From assembly GCF_000739555.1 (NCBI RefSeq), contig NZ_BBJN01000022.1, positions 1-47,331 on the forward strand: a DNA stretch of 47,331 nt. Reading direction: 5' to 3'. The notes below the pieces were generated by a model. It ran no database searches. It saw nothing but the letters and a program-made list of their open reading frames with translations, and was not told the origin of the DNA. Positions 24,652 to 33,124 of this stretch are shown in pieces (position 1 is the first letter of the stretch; each line of letters starts with the position of its first letter). This DNA is from Halolamina rubra. GTDB lineage: Archaea > Halobacteriota > Halobacteria > Halobacteriales > Haloferacaceae. A program made the translations under genes and the position numbers.

Positions 24652-25896
24652 ATGAGCGAATCGTTCGTGATCATCGGCGATGGGGTCGCCGGGAGTTCGG
24701 CGGCGGAGACGTTACGGGAGAACGATCCCGACGCCGACATCACGGTCATCACCGACGAGGGGGAAGCTCTCTACAACCGTATTCTGATCAAGGAGTTCGC
24801 GAAGGGGAAGCTCCCCGAGGCCCCCATCTCCATTCACGACGAGGAGTGGTACGCCGAGCGGGAGATCGACCTCCAGCTCAACACGCTCGTCGTCGACATC
24901 GACACCGACGGCCAGGTCGTCACGAGCCACCAGGGCGACACGTACGAGTACGACAAGCTCCTGCTCGCCACCGGCGGGACGCCCGCTCAGCTCCCGGTCG
25001 ACAACTCCGACGCCGAGGGGATCCACCACTTCTGGACGTTCGAGGACGCCCGCAAGATCAAGGCCGACGTCGAGGCGGCCGACACCGGCGTCATCGTCGG
25101 CGCGGGGCTGCTGGGCATCGACTTCGCGGCCATCTGTGGCGCCCAGGACGTCGACGCCAACTACCTGATGCGCGGTAACGCCTGGTGGCGTTACGCGCTC
25201 AGCGAGGACGGCGCCGAGATCATCCACAACGCGCTCCGCGAGCGGGGCGTCACCCCCGTGTTCGACTCCGGCGTCGACCACTTCGAGGTCGACGACGACG
25301 GCCGCGTCGAGTCCGCGGTCGACCCCGACGGCGAGGAGTACGACGCCGACTTCGTCGGGGTCGCGATCGGGCTGGACATCAACACCGAGATCCTCCGCGG
25401 CACGGGACTGGAGTACGACGCCGACGGTATCGTCGTCGACGAGCACATGCGGACGAACCTCGAGAACGTGTACGCCGCGGGCGACTGCACGAAGTTCAAC
25501 GACCTGATCCTGGGCGACCAGGCCCAGAACGGTGCGTGGGGCTCGGCGAAGGCCCAGGGCGAGTGCGCCGCCAAGAACATGCTCGACTACGGCGACGACG
25601 AGTTCCGCTGGGTCTCCTCGTACTCGATCACCCACTTCGACTTCCCGTTCCTCTCGTTCGGCCACCCGACGATGGGCGACGACAGCGTCGAGGCCAAGTA
25701 CTCCGACACGGAGTGGCGCCGCCTGGCGCTGAAGGACGGCCGCATCGTCGGCGGCGTCCTGATCGGCGACCTCGCGCCCCAGTCGGCGTACAAGCAGCTG
25801 ATGCGTGAGGGCACCCACGTCGGCGACGAGAAGGAGAAGCTGGTCGAGAAATCGTTCAGCGTCGACGATCTGGAAGCTCCCGTCGCCGACGACTGA
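24652..25896 (+). CDS. NAD(P)/FAD-dependent oxidoreductase (pyridine nucleotide-disulfide family, class III-like)
   Basis: A 414-residue flavoprotein. It has an FAD motif FVIIGDGVAGSSAAETL at the N-terminus, an NAD(P) motif GVIVGAGLLGIDFAAICG in the middle and the FAD-closing motif NVYAAGDCTKF near residue 280. There is no CxxC redox disulfide, which excludes thioredoxin or lipoamide reductases. The layout matches ferredoxin/rubredoxin/nitrite-reductase-associated reductases (NirB N-terminal-like). The ALYNRILIKEFAKGKLPE segment is typical. The electron acceptor is unknown. A TTAAC core-promoter-like box lies about 28 bases before the ATG, consistent with a leaderless message. Confidence 0.9.
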   Translation: MSESFVIIGDGVAGSSAAETLRENDPDADITVITDEGEALYNRILIKEFAKGKLPEAPISIHDEEWYAEREIDLQLNTLVVDIDTDGQVVTSHQGDTYEYDKLLLATGGTPAQLPVDNSDAEGIHHFWTFEDARKIKADVEAADTGVIVGAGLLGIDFAAICGAQDVDANYLMRGNAWWRYALSEDGAEIIHNALRERGVTPVFDSGVDHFEVDDDGRVESAVDPDGEEYDADFVGVAIGLDINTEILRGTGLEYDADGIVVDEHMRTNLENVYAAGDCTKFNDLILGDQAQNGAWGSAKAQGECAAKNMLDYGDDEFRWVSSYSITHFDFPFLSFGHPTMGDDSVEAKYSDTEWRRLALKDGRIVGGVLIGDLAPQSAYKQLMREGTHVGDEKEKLVEKSFSVDDLEAPVADD

Positions 25897-25989
25897 CGGC
25901 CGCAACCGACGTTTTCTCAGCTCGAACCCGCAGCCAGTCGACGCCGACGACACCGAAGTCGTTTTGCGGCGACCGCCCCCAGTGCGGGT

Positions 25990-26409
25990 ATGGACTCCGG
26001 CGGCTCCTCCGACATGACGCTCGCGTTCGAACTGGACGCGCTGAAGTCGCTCGCCGACCCGAACGCGGTGTTCAACGACGCCCGCGGGTGGACGAGCTAC
26101 GTCGGCGTGGTGAGCGACAAGCCCACCTACGTCGTCACCAACTTCACGCGAAAGGAGCGCATCCGACAGGACTTCTTCTCGGGCCCCCGCGGCGTCGAGG
26201 AGAGCCTGGAGAACGTGAAACGCCAGTTCGACACCGAGCGCCACGTGTTCGTCGGGACCGGCGAGGAGCACCGCGAGCAGGCCGAGGCGACCGGCTGGGA
26301 GTACCTCCCCCTCGACGACGCCGCGGAGGCTGCAGGCTGGGAGCTCGCGGAGGACGGCGACGACACCGATCACTTCGAGGAGGGGGAGCAGCGCGACGAT
26401 TGGCCCTAG
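25990..26409 (+). CDS. Conserved haloarchaeal protein (DUF7124-like)
   Basis: A 139-residue soluble acidic protein. The strongly conserved block MTLAFELDALKSLADPNAVF to YVVTNFTRKERIRQDFFSGPRG is one I associate with a short haloarchaea-only family (DUF7124 from memory). The first eight residues (MDSGGSSD) look like an extension, and ATG 26014 could be the true start. The C-terminal 20 residues are nearly all acidic. No catalytic motif is apparent and the function is unknown. It is followed immediately by the stem-loop repeat array. Confidence 0.82.
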   Translation: MDSGGSSDMTLAFELDALKSLADPNAVFNDARGWTSYVGVVSDKPTYVVTNFTRKERIRQDFFSGPRGVEESLENVKRQFDTERHVFVGTGEEHREQAEATGWEYLPLDDAAEAAGWELAEDGDDTDHFEEGEQRDDWP

Positions 26410-26410
26410 C

Positions 26411-26733
26411 CAGCCACGGCTCACGACCGACGCCGACGACGGTCGGCGTCGCGGAGACTACGCCGTGGCTGTGCCGTAGCCACTAACTGCACGAACAGGA
26501 GCGACCGCCGTGTCGCTCCGTCGAGACTACGCCGTGGCTGTGTCGTAACCACGCACGGCAAACGAACAGGAGCGACCTCCGTGTCGCTCCGTCGAGACTA
26601 CGCCGTGGCTGTGTCGTAACCAGCCACGGCTCACGACCGACGCCGACGACGGTCGGCGTCACGGAAACTACGCCGTGGCTGTGTCGTAGCCGCTAACTGC
26701 ACGAACGAACAGGAGCGACCGCCGTGTCGCTCC
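26411..26733. repeat. Tandem stem-loop repeat array (210-bp period)
   Basis: The gap between the DUF7124-like gene and mptA is filled by repeats. CAGCCACGGCTCACGACCGA recurs at 26411 and 26621, a period of 210 bases. Hairpin A (GACGCCGAC-GACG-GTCGGCGTC) is at 26429-26450 and 26639-26660. Hairpin B (GGAGCGAC-6-GTCGCTCC) occurs three times, at 26498-26519, 26569-26590 and 26712-26733. The motif ACTACGCCGTGGCTGTG occurs four times (about 26457, 26526, 26597, 26668), and AGCCACGGC pairs with GCCGTGGCT. There is no open frame with coding character. The role could be transcription termination, RNA structure or a relic of a mobile element. Confidence 0.85.
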
Positions 26734-26826
26734 CCCGCGCCAGCGCCGTCACTCACGCCCGCGCGTGCGCCAGCGCGCGTGCCGCTTCCAACAACACTAA
26801 TCGCCCCGGGGAACTGAGTAGTGGTA

Positions 26827-27750
26827 ATGAGTCACCAGCTTCCGGACGTGCAGGCCGACGAGCCCGACGTGACCGTGGGGCTGAGTCAGGTCGGCGTCAC
26901 GGGCGTCGAGAAGCTCGTCGAACTCGAGGGCGACGACCGGCCGTACGTGCTGACCGCGGAGTTCTCCGTCTACGTCGACCTCCCCAGCCGCCGCAAGGGG
27001 ATCGACATGAGCCGGAACATGGAGGTGATCGACGAGGTGCTCGAGGACGCCGTCGACGGCGAGACCGCCCGCGTCGAGGCGCTCTGTGGCGACGCCGCCG
27101 AGCGCCTGCTGGCGAAACACGAGTACACCACGACCGCCGAGGTCCAGATGGAGGCGGAGTGGATGCTCAAGGAGGAGACGCCCGCCAGCGGCCGCCCCAC
27201 CCAGAGCACCGTCGACATCGTCGCCTCCGCGACCGCCACCGACGAGGGGACCGAGGAGGAGATCGGCTGCCGGGTCACCGGGATGACCGTCTGCCCCTGC
27301 TCGCAGGGGATGTCCGAGTCCCGCGCCCGCGAGACGCTGGCGGACCTCGGCGTCGACGACGAGACCGCCGAGGCGTTCCTCGACGAGGTGCCCCAGCCCG
27401 GCCACTCCCAGCGCGGCCACGCGACGCTGACGGTCACGCAGGACGCCGAGCCCGAGGTCGACCTGATGGAGCTGATCGACATCGCGCGGGACAGCATGAG
27501 CGCCCGGATCTACAACATGGCCAAGCGTCCCGACGAGGATCACATGACGTACGCGGCCCACGCGAACGCGAAGTTCGTCGAGGACTGCGTGCGCTCGCTG
27601 GCGGAGGGCGTCGTCGACGCCTACCCCGACCTCGACGACGAGGCAGTGATCTACGTGAAACAGGAGAACGACGAGTCGATCCACCAGCACGACGCCGTCG
27701 CCGAGCGCGAGGTCGCGATGGAGCGGCTCCGCGAGGAGCTCGCGGCCTGA
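26827..27750 (+). CDS. mptA: GTP cyclohydrolase MptA (type IV)
   Basis: A 307-residue Fe(II)-dependent enzyme that opens GTP to the 7,8-dihydroneopterin cyclic phosphate, the first step of archaeal pterin/folate synthesis. In haloarchaea it also feeds archaeosine (preQ0) synthesis. It belongs to the FolE2/MptA family. Landmarks are [49 protein letters not shown] with the metal-associated cysteines, [14 protein letters not shown] and the KRPDEDHM region. ATG 26827 is preferred to GTG 26821. A CACTAATCG TATA-like box lies about 28 bases upstream, consistent with a leaderless transcript. It converges on the TrmB gene with no gap. Confidence 0.95.
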   Translation: MSHQLPDVQADEPDVTVGLSQVGVTGVEKLVELEGDDRPYVLTAEFSVYVDLPSRRKGIDMSRNMEVIDEVLEDAVDGETARVEALCGDAAERLLAKHEYTTTAEVQMEAEWMLKEETPASGRPTQSTVDIVASATATDEGTEEEIGCRVTGMTVCPCSQGMSESRARETLADLGVDDETAEAFLDEVPQPGHSQRGHATLTVTQDAEPEVDLMELIDIARDSMSARIYNMAKRPDEDHMTYAAHANAKFVEDCVRSLAEGVVDAYPDLDDEAVIYVKQENDESIHQHDAVAEREVAMERLREELAA

Positions 27751-28560
27751 CTACTCCGGGACGGTCAGCGGCGTCGCGTCCGCCCACCGCGGGTCGAACG
27801 TCTCCCGCACGTCGGCGGTGAACCCGCGATCTTTCAGGTCGAGCATCGCGAACGGCTCCCGCGGCGTCAACGGGTTGGGGATCTCGATACACGCCTCGAC
27901 GCCGTCGATCAGGTGGAACGAGCCGCTGACCTGCTCGGTCGTGCGCACCTCGAAGGCGTCGTGGTCGGCCAGCTCCTTCTCGTAGCGCTTCAACACCGTG
28001 TTCGGGAGCGTCTCGATCAGTTCGGGGCCGAGCAGCACGTCGACCTCGGCGCCGCGGTCGAGCGCGCGCTGGAGCGCCGCCGTCACCTCGCCGCCGTACT
28101 CGCCCACGTCGAACTGCGGCGTCGGGCCGCCGGCGACGGTGATCACGTGCTCGGTGGCGGTGTCGAGCCGCTCCAGCAGGAGGTCGGCGCTCTCCTCCGG
28201 GCCGACGACGGCGGTCCAGAACCCCTCCTCGGTCGGGACGCCGGCCTCGAGGTCGCCCTCCAGTTCGTCGACGGCCGCCTCGTACTGTGACTCCTGCTCG
28301 GCCAGCTCGTCGCGTTTGGCCTCGAGCAGGCGATCCAGCGCGGCCTCGGGCTCGACGGCGACGTACTTCTTGGGGCGGCTCGCAGCCTGGCTCCGGGCGA
28401 GCCCCCGGCGTTCCAGATCCTTCAGCACGTCGTACACCCGCCCCATGGGCACGTCGCTGGACTGTGAGAGGTCCTTCGCCGTGCTGGGGGAGTCGTCCAG
28501 CAGCGCCCGGTAGGCCCGAGCCTCGTACTCGGAGAGCCCGAGATCGCGCAAGCTTGCCAT
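27751..28560 (-). CDS. TrmB-family transcriptional regulator
   Basis: A 269-residue regulator. The N-terminal winged helix (about 1-68; LRDLGLSEYEARAYRALLDDSPSTAKDLSQSSDVPMGRVYDVLKDLERRGL) is followed by a helical linker (about 75-105) and a TrmB-type effector domain (about 115-265; FWTAVVGPEESADLLLERLDTATEHVITVAGG). The family controls sugar and central metabolism genes or other stimulus responses. It ends exactly at the mptA stop (convergent) and its target is not evident. It is the second TrmB-family gene in the window; the two share the fold but little sequence outside the HTH. Confidence 0.9.
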   Translation of the reverse strand: MASLRDLGLSEYEARAYRALLDDSPSTAKDLSQSSDVPMGRVYDVLKDLERRGLARSQAASRPKKYVAVEPEAALDRLLEAKRDELAEQESQYEAAVDELEGDLEAGVPTEEGFWTAVVGPEESADLLLERLDTATEHVITVAGGPTPQFDVGEYGGEVTAALQRALDRGAEVDVLLGPELIETLPNTVLKRYEKELADHDAFEVRTTEQVSGSFHLIDGVEACIEIPNPLTPREPFAMLDLKDRGFTADVRETFDPRWADATPLTVPE

Positions 28561-28634
28561 GCTCCACGCTCACACGCTGTGCGTTCAAAAACTCACCGGA
28601 CGTTTACCCGTGGCTCCAGTTTCGCCGAGTTTCT

Positions 28635-30266
28635 CTACTCCAGCCGGGCGACACGCTCCATCAGCGCCTCGGGGTCGCTCGCGGGGTCGTCGACGCCGAG
28701 AACCCGTGCCGTGCCGCGGTCGAGGTCGGGCGCGACCGACTCGTCGGCGTCGGGGACGACCACCTTCTCGTGGTCGGCGATCCGGAGCGCGGCGCGGTGG
28801 AGGTCGCTCCCGGGGTCGTCGGCGACGGCGACGGTCAAGGGGTCGTGGACGAGCCGGCTCGCGGCCGTCCCGTACTCCGCGACCTGCACGCCGACGCGGT
28901 GGGAGGCGCCGGCGAAGGCGCCGACGGTCTCGCGGGCGACCTCGCGGTACGACTCCTCGCCGGTCAGCGCCGCGAGGTCGACCAGCGCGTTCGCCATCGC
29001 GGCGTTGCCGTCGAGCGGTCGGAGCGGGCGGTCGAGCAGGCCGGGGCCCTCGGCGGGCCCGTCGCGGAACGAGCCGTCCTCGTGGAGCGTCTCGATCGCG
29101 TGGTCGGCGACGGTGCTTGCCACGTCGGCGCCGTAGCCGAGCGTCTGCTCCGCGCGGGTGAACGCGCCGACGACGGCGGCGACGTCCGAGAGCACGTCCC
29201 GCGGCCCGGTCCGCCCGCGCTCCCGGAAGTGGACGACGGAGCCGTGCTCGAGCAGGTCGCGTTCGAGGTAGTCGAGCACGCGGTCGGCGTACTCGCGGGC
29301 CCGCTCGTCGTCGGTGTAGCCGTGGTAGGCGAGCAGCCCGTCGGCCGCGAGCGCGTTGCCGCCGGCGTACGCCGTCAGGTCGGTGCGCGGCGAGCGATCG
29401 TTCGCCCGCTCCTCCGCCGACTTGCGCCAGTACTCCGCGCCCTCGCCCGGGCCGACGCTGCCGCCGACGGCGACGCCGGCCCAGAGATCGTCGGTCAGGA
29501 ACTTGACGGTCGACTCTGCGGGCTCGCGGTAGGCCTCCTCGCCCGTGTAGACGTAGGCGTGGGCGAACGCCCGTAGCAGGGTCGCGTTCGTGTCCAGCAG
29601 CTTCGCGTGGTGGACGTCGCCCCAGTCCTGCCGGCCGGCGTAGCGGAAGAACCCCCCGGCAACCTCGTCGTGGAGGTGGTCCCGGATCGCGTCGAGGGTC
29701 CGGAGGGCCTGGTCGCGCTCGCGTTTGAGCGCGAACTCGACGGTACGGGCCAGTGGGAACTTCGCGTTCTGCCCCCAGCCGGCGAAGCGCTCGTCGAACT
29801 TCTCGTCGAGCTGGCCGGCGAGCTGCTCCTCGATGGCGGCGTCGACCTCACCCGCGGGCGGGAGGTCTCCCGAGAGCGCGCGCGGGACGCGGCCGGCGTC
29901 GTCGCCCTTCTCGGCGTAGTTCTCGGCGACGCGGTCCAGCACCTGCCGCATCCCGTCGGGCGCGAGCGCGGTCGCCGTCGAGAGCAGCTCCCCCTCCGGG
30001 GTGAGGAAGACGGTCGACGGGAACCCGCCGGCAGCGTAGCGCTCGCGCACCCGCGGTCGGCGGTCGGCGTCGACGCGCACCGGGACGAACCGGTCGTTGA
30101 CGTTGGCCGCGACGTTCGGGTCGGCGTAGGTGGTCGCGTCCATCTCATGGCAGTCGACACACCACGTCGTCGAGAGCGAGAGCAGTACGGGAACGCCGCG
30201 GTCTCGAGCCTCGTCGAAGGCGTCCGCCCCCCACTGGCGCCACTCGACGCGGGTCTCCTCTTGCAT
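28635..30266 (-). CDS. DUF255 thioredoxin-domain protein (YyaL/SSP411-like)
   Basis: A 543-residue cytosolic protein. The N-terminal thioredoxin-like domain (about 1-150) has the active-site-like WCVDCH with Cys36 and Cys39 and the cis-Pro region GGFPSTVFLTPEGE. The C-terminal part (about 190-540) is an alpha/alpha six-hairpin barrel like glycosidase or cellobiose-epimerase folds (GGFFRYAGRQDWGDVHHAKLLDTNATLLRAF; GNAAMANALVDLA). Homologues occur in all domains without a settled function. The haloarchaeal protein is shorter than the roughly 700-residue bacterial ones. ATG 30266 (MQEETRVEWRQWG) fits the family start. It appears to be a single-gene unit. Confidence 0.92.
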   Translation of the reverse strand: MQEETRVEWRQWGADAFDEARDRGVPVLLSLSTTWCVDCHEMDATTYADPNVAANVNDRFVPVRVDADRRPRVRERYAAGGFPSTVFLTPEGELLSTATALAPDGMRQVLDRVAENYAEKGDDAGRVPRALSGDLPPAGEVDAAIEEQLAGQLDEKFDERFAGWGQNAKFPLARTVEFALKRERDQALRTLDAIRDHLHDEVAGGFFRYAGRQDWGDVHHAKLLDTNATLLRAFAHAYVYTGEEAYREPAESTVKFLTDDLWAGVAVGGSVGPGEGAEYWRKSAEERANDRSPRTDLTAYAGGNALAADGLLAYHGYTDDERAREYADRVLDYLERDLLEHGSVVHFRERGRTGPRDVLSDVAAVVGAFTRAEQTLGYGADVASTVADHAIETLHEDGSFRDGPAEGPGLLDRPLRPLDGNAAMANALVDLAALTGEESYREVARETVGAFAGASHRVGVQVAEYGTAASRLVHDPLTVAVADDPGSDLHRAALRIADHEKVVVPDADESVAPDLDRGTARVLGVDDPASDPEALMERVARLE

Positions 30267-30548
30267 GCGTGAACGTGGGTGTGTTTCGCGGTAAAGCGTG
30301 TCGAACGCGGGACTGGGAAACGCGAAGGAGTGGAACGACTGAGCGGCAAACAGTCCCGGAAAGCGAGCGGGGAACGACGTGACCCGCGAGCAGGAGTCGA
30401 GATCGGGAAACGTCGCGACCAGTCGGAGCGACGGCAACCAGTCCCGGAGCGTCGAACGGCGAACGAAGTGAGGGAGGTCGAAGCCACACGAGGCGTCGAC
30501 GCCACGCCGGCCGCACGAACTATGCCGACTCGGACCGAACTGTGGCGT

Positions 30549-30854
30549 ATGTCCGACGACCCGAACATCGACGTCGACGTGGAGATCGAAGTCGAGGTGG
30601 ACAGCCACGAACTGGAACTCGAGGCGGGCGACGAGCGCGAGGTCGAGGCCGAACTAGAGACCGACGGGATCGAGATCGAAGTCGAACTCGAGATCGAGGG
30701 GCTCGAACCCCACGACGAGTGGGAGGAGTTGGTGGAGGGCGAGGAAGAAGCGGATGAGGAAGAAGGTGAGGACGAGGAAGTGGAGGCGGAGGAACCAGAC
30801 GAGGAGGAGTCGGACGACGACGAGGCTGAAGCGGCGGAAACGGACGAGGAGTAG
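30549..30854 (+). CDS. Very acidic low-complexity small protein
   Basis: A 101-residue protein with about half Asp/Glu. Residues 6-50 alternate acidic and hydrophobic positions (IDVDVEIEVEVDSHELELEA; IEIEVELEIEGLEP), which suggests amphipathic beta strands, and the last 45 residues are almost pure acid. I do not recognise a family. Codon use in the tail is less G+C-rich (GAA, GAT, GGT) than in the neighbours. ATG 30549 is preferred to ATG 30522, where the extra residues are unlike protein. The 282 bases before it (30267-30548) hold no gene that I can support; CAGTCCCGGA occurs there twice (30351 and 30439). It is upstream of, and co-directional with, the DUF5815-like gene. Confidence 0.55.
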   Translation: MSDDPNIDVDVEIEVEVDSHELELEAGDEREVEAELETDGIEIEVELEIEGLEPHDEWEELVEGEEEADEEEGEDEEVEAEEPDEEESDDDEAEAAETDEE

Positions 30855-30899
30855 CCACGGAGCGGCGGCCTTTTAGCCCGCCAGCCCCCTCTCTCGAGC

Positions 30900-31415
30900 A
30901 TGTCGAACGCAGGCGCCGAGCGGGTGGAGCTACCGTGCGGGGAGACGGTCGCGCTCACGTCGCTCGACCTCGGGATGCGCGAACTCGACTGCGACTGCGG
31001 GGAGCGCCACGGCGTCGTGATGGATATGCACCCGCCGACGCGCTTCTTCCCCGAGTTCCTGGTGGAGACCCTCGACGACGTGGTCGAGACGACGAGCGAG
31101 GAGATGCCGGACTTCGGCACCCCCCACCTGATGGGGATGGTGATGGAGGAGTTCCCCGAACAGATCGCCGTCGCCGACGCGACCGACGAGGGTGACGTGG
31201 GGTTCGCGATGGTGTGGATCTCGGGGTTCGACGCCCGCCGGCTCCACGAGGTGATCGTGGAACTGGTGATCGAGATGATGGAGCACGCGGTCTCCCACGC
31301 CGAGAGCGACCGCGCGATGACCGAGTTCGAGGAGCAGATGCTCGAGTTCGACGTGACGGAGTTCGTCGACCAGTACCGCGACGAGCGCGACCTCGACCCC
31401 GAGCCGTACGCCTAA
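30900..31415 (+). CDS. Conserved haloarchaeal protein (DUF5815-like)
   Basis: A 171-residue soluble protein. It begins with a Cys-containing part (VELPCGETV; ELDCDCGERHGVVMDMHPPTRFFPEF) that could bind metal and continues as helical sequence (FLVETLDDVVETTSEEMPDFGTPHLMGMVMEEFPEQIAVADA; AMVWISGFDARRLHEVIVELVIEMMEHAVSHA). This pattern matches a family confined to haloarchaea (DUF5815 from memory). Function is unknown. It starts 45 bases after the acidic ORF and is followed, after a 118-base gap, by a DsrE-family gene on the same strand. Confidence 0.82.
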   Translation: MSNAGAERVELPCGETVALTSLDLGMRELDCDCGERHGVVMDMHPPTRFFPEFLVETLDDVVETTSEEMPDFGTPHLMGMVMEEFPEQIAVADATDEGDVGFAMVWISGFDARRLHEVIVELVIEMMEHAVSHAESDRAMTEFEEQMLEFDVTEFVDQYRDERDLDPEPYA

Positions 31416-31533
31416 CTCCTCGCCTCGTCGCGCCGTGTGCCCGCCGTGGCTCGATAACGTCCCACTCCGGAAGCGTTCCTCCGCCGCGGGAATCGCCGCA
31501 ATCGCTTTGCGCGCGCTCGGGCTACGATCGCGT

Positions 31534-31857
31534 ATGCAGCTCGGACTGATCCTGGAGACGAACGATCCGGAACGGGTGTGGAACGCGTTTCGACTCGCGA
31601 ACACGGCGCTCGAGTCGGGCCACTCGGTGGAGACGTTCCTCCTCGGCGACGGCGTCGACGCGCCCGACCTCGATCACGAGAAGTTCAACCCCCACGGGGT
31701 GATGCGCAAGTACGCGAACGACGGCGGCACGCTGCTGGCGTGTGGCACCTGTCTGGACTCGCGGGACATCGAGCCCGACGAACTCCGCCCACGGTCGACG
31801 ATGGACGACTGCTTACGGGTCGTCGAGGACGCCGACAAGGTGCTCACGATCGGGTGA
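31534..31857 (+). CDS. DsrE-family protein
   Basis: A 107-residue DsrE/TusD-like protein. The fold signature is MQLGLILETNDPERVWNAFRLANTALESGHSVETFLLGDGVD at the N-terminus and a cysteine loop TLLACGTCLDSRDIEPDEL, which holds the Cys used for persulfide transfer in DsrE/TusD proteins. ATG 31534 fits the family; upstream in-frame sequence is not protein-like. Haloarchaea carry several such proteins, thought to take part in sulfur relay or redox reactions. It is convergent with the chorismate mutase gene. Confidence 0.87.
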   Translation: MQLGLILETNDPERVWNAFRLANTALESGHSVETFLLGDGVDAPDLDHEKFNPHGVMRKYANDGGTLLACGTCLDSRDIEPDELRPRSTMDDCLRVVEDADKVLTIG

Positions 31858-31893
31858 CCGGCGGCGCCGGATCGTCACGGACCGGCGGCCGGA

Positions 31894-32184
31894 CTACCGG
31901 CTCTCCCGCTGCTCGACCTTGTTCAGTTCTATCAGCAGCCGGAAGATCGCCTTCACGAGGTTCGAGTCCACGTCGAAGCGCTCGGCGTTCTCGCCGGCGC
32001 GGTCCATCACCGCCTGCTCCTGGTCCTCGTCGGTCGTCGGCAGCCCCTGTTCGGCCTTCACGTCGGCGATGGTGTCGGCGACGTAGGTGCGTTGAGCGAT
32101 GAGTTCGACCAGCTCCTGGTCGATCTGCTGGATCTCCTCGCGCAGTTCCTCCAGGGTCATGTCGTCGGGTGTTCGGTCGGTCAT
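31894..32184 (-). CDS. aroQ: Chorismate mutase (AroQ, archaeal)
   Basis: A 96-residue all-helical chorismate mutase that turns chorismate into prephenate for phenylalanine and tyrosine. The helix-1 motif LEELREEIQQIDQELVELIAQRTYVADTIADVKAEQGLP contains the active-site Arg and Lys positions, and DEDQEQAVMDRAGE provides the remaining contact region. The ATG at 32184 overlaps the shikimate kinase stop (ATGA), so it is translated right after that gene as part of an aromatic amino acid operon. An upstream in-frame start at 32247 is less likely because it would run into the kinase coding region. Confidence 0.92.
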   Translation of the reverse strand: MTDRTPDDMTLEELREEIQQIDQELVELIAQRTYVADTIADVKAEQGLPTTDEDQEQAVMDRAGENAERFDVDSNLVKAIFRLLIELNKVEQRESR

Positions 32185-33067
32185 AGGTATCGTCCTCCGG
32201 TCGATCGAGTGGCCGTCCGCAGCGTCTCCCCCGGGCGCTCGCGCCACAGCGCCTCGACGCGTTCCAGCCCGTCGGCGTCGCCGACGGCGACGACGCTCGG
32301 CCCCGTCCCCGAGAGCGAGACGCCCGCGGCGTGGGGCATCGCCTCGACGGCCGGGTCGGCCGAGAAGCCGAGCGCCGCCGAGAACGCGAGCCCGTTGACG
32401 GTCATCGCCCGGGCGTACTCGCCGTCGAGCGCGAGCTCCTCCACGAGACGGGCCATCGGCGCCACCAGCTCGCAGCGCTCGGCGTCGGCGTCCGCGGAGT
32501 AGGCGCGCTCGGGCGGCGTCCAGACGAGTGCGTCCCAGTCCACCTCCTCGCGGGCGAGCAGCTCGTCCTCGGTGTTGTCGGTGACGGTGAGCCCGCCGAG
32601 CATCGACGCGCTGGCGTCGTCGAACGCGCCGGTGACGGTGACGCCGGCCTCCCTCGCCGCCCCCACGCCGACCCGGCAGGCGTCCTCGAGGTCGACGATG
32701 CCCGCGAGGCCGAGCGCGTCGACGGTCGCCAGCACGGTCGCGTTCGCGGCCGCGGAGGACTCTTCAGCCCCGCGGCGGTCGGCACCTCGCTCTCGGTCCG
32801 GACCGTGCCGCCGACCGCCGCCGGGTCGGGAGCGTCGGCGGTCGCGGCCGGATCGTCGCCCCAGCGCTCAACGGTGCGGGCGACACAGCGCTCGATCAGT
32901 TCGGTGTCGGCGTCGGGCTGGCCGGCGATCTCGCCGACCACCTCGCCCGAGCCGTCGAGCTCGACGTGCGCGCTGGTCTCGAAGTCGAGTGCGAACGCCG
33001 ACCCGCGGCCGGTGGCGAGCGCGTTGAGCACCGTCCCCGCCCCGGGGGCGGCGGCGTGGCCGTCCAT
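32181..33067 (-). pseudogene. aroK: Shikimate kinase (archaeal GHMP type), interrupted by a one-base frameshift
   Basis: A GHMP-superfamily kinase that phosphorylates shikimate in the chorismate pathway and is unrelated to bacterial AroK. It starts at ATG 33067 (MDGHAAAPGAGTVLNALATGRG). The frame breaks between 32759 and 32760, exactly in the phosphate-binding loop. Adding one base gives PTAAGLKSSSAAANATVLA and then 192 further residues to the stop at 32181, 295 in all, a normal length. GTGPSVVAVG near the end is the third GHMP motif. It overlaps aroQ by ATGA. Loss would make the cell an aromatic auxotroph, so a missing base in the assembly is the simpler explanation. Confidence 0.9.
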
Positions 33068-33124
33068 GGGTAGTGGCGGGGGGTCGCCGTCATGAACTTG
33101 GTGGTCGCGGCTACCCGACCCGCG

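Noticed and set aside
26411..26733. Possible CRISPR array
   Set aside because: The repeats are long, palindromic and unequally spaced, with related rather than unique spacers, and there are no cas genes.
30279..30548. Upstream extension of the acidic protein to 30279
   Set aside because: The translated extension is Arg/Glu/Lys-rich and unlike haloarchaeal protein, and codon bias is absent there.
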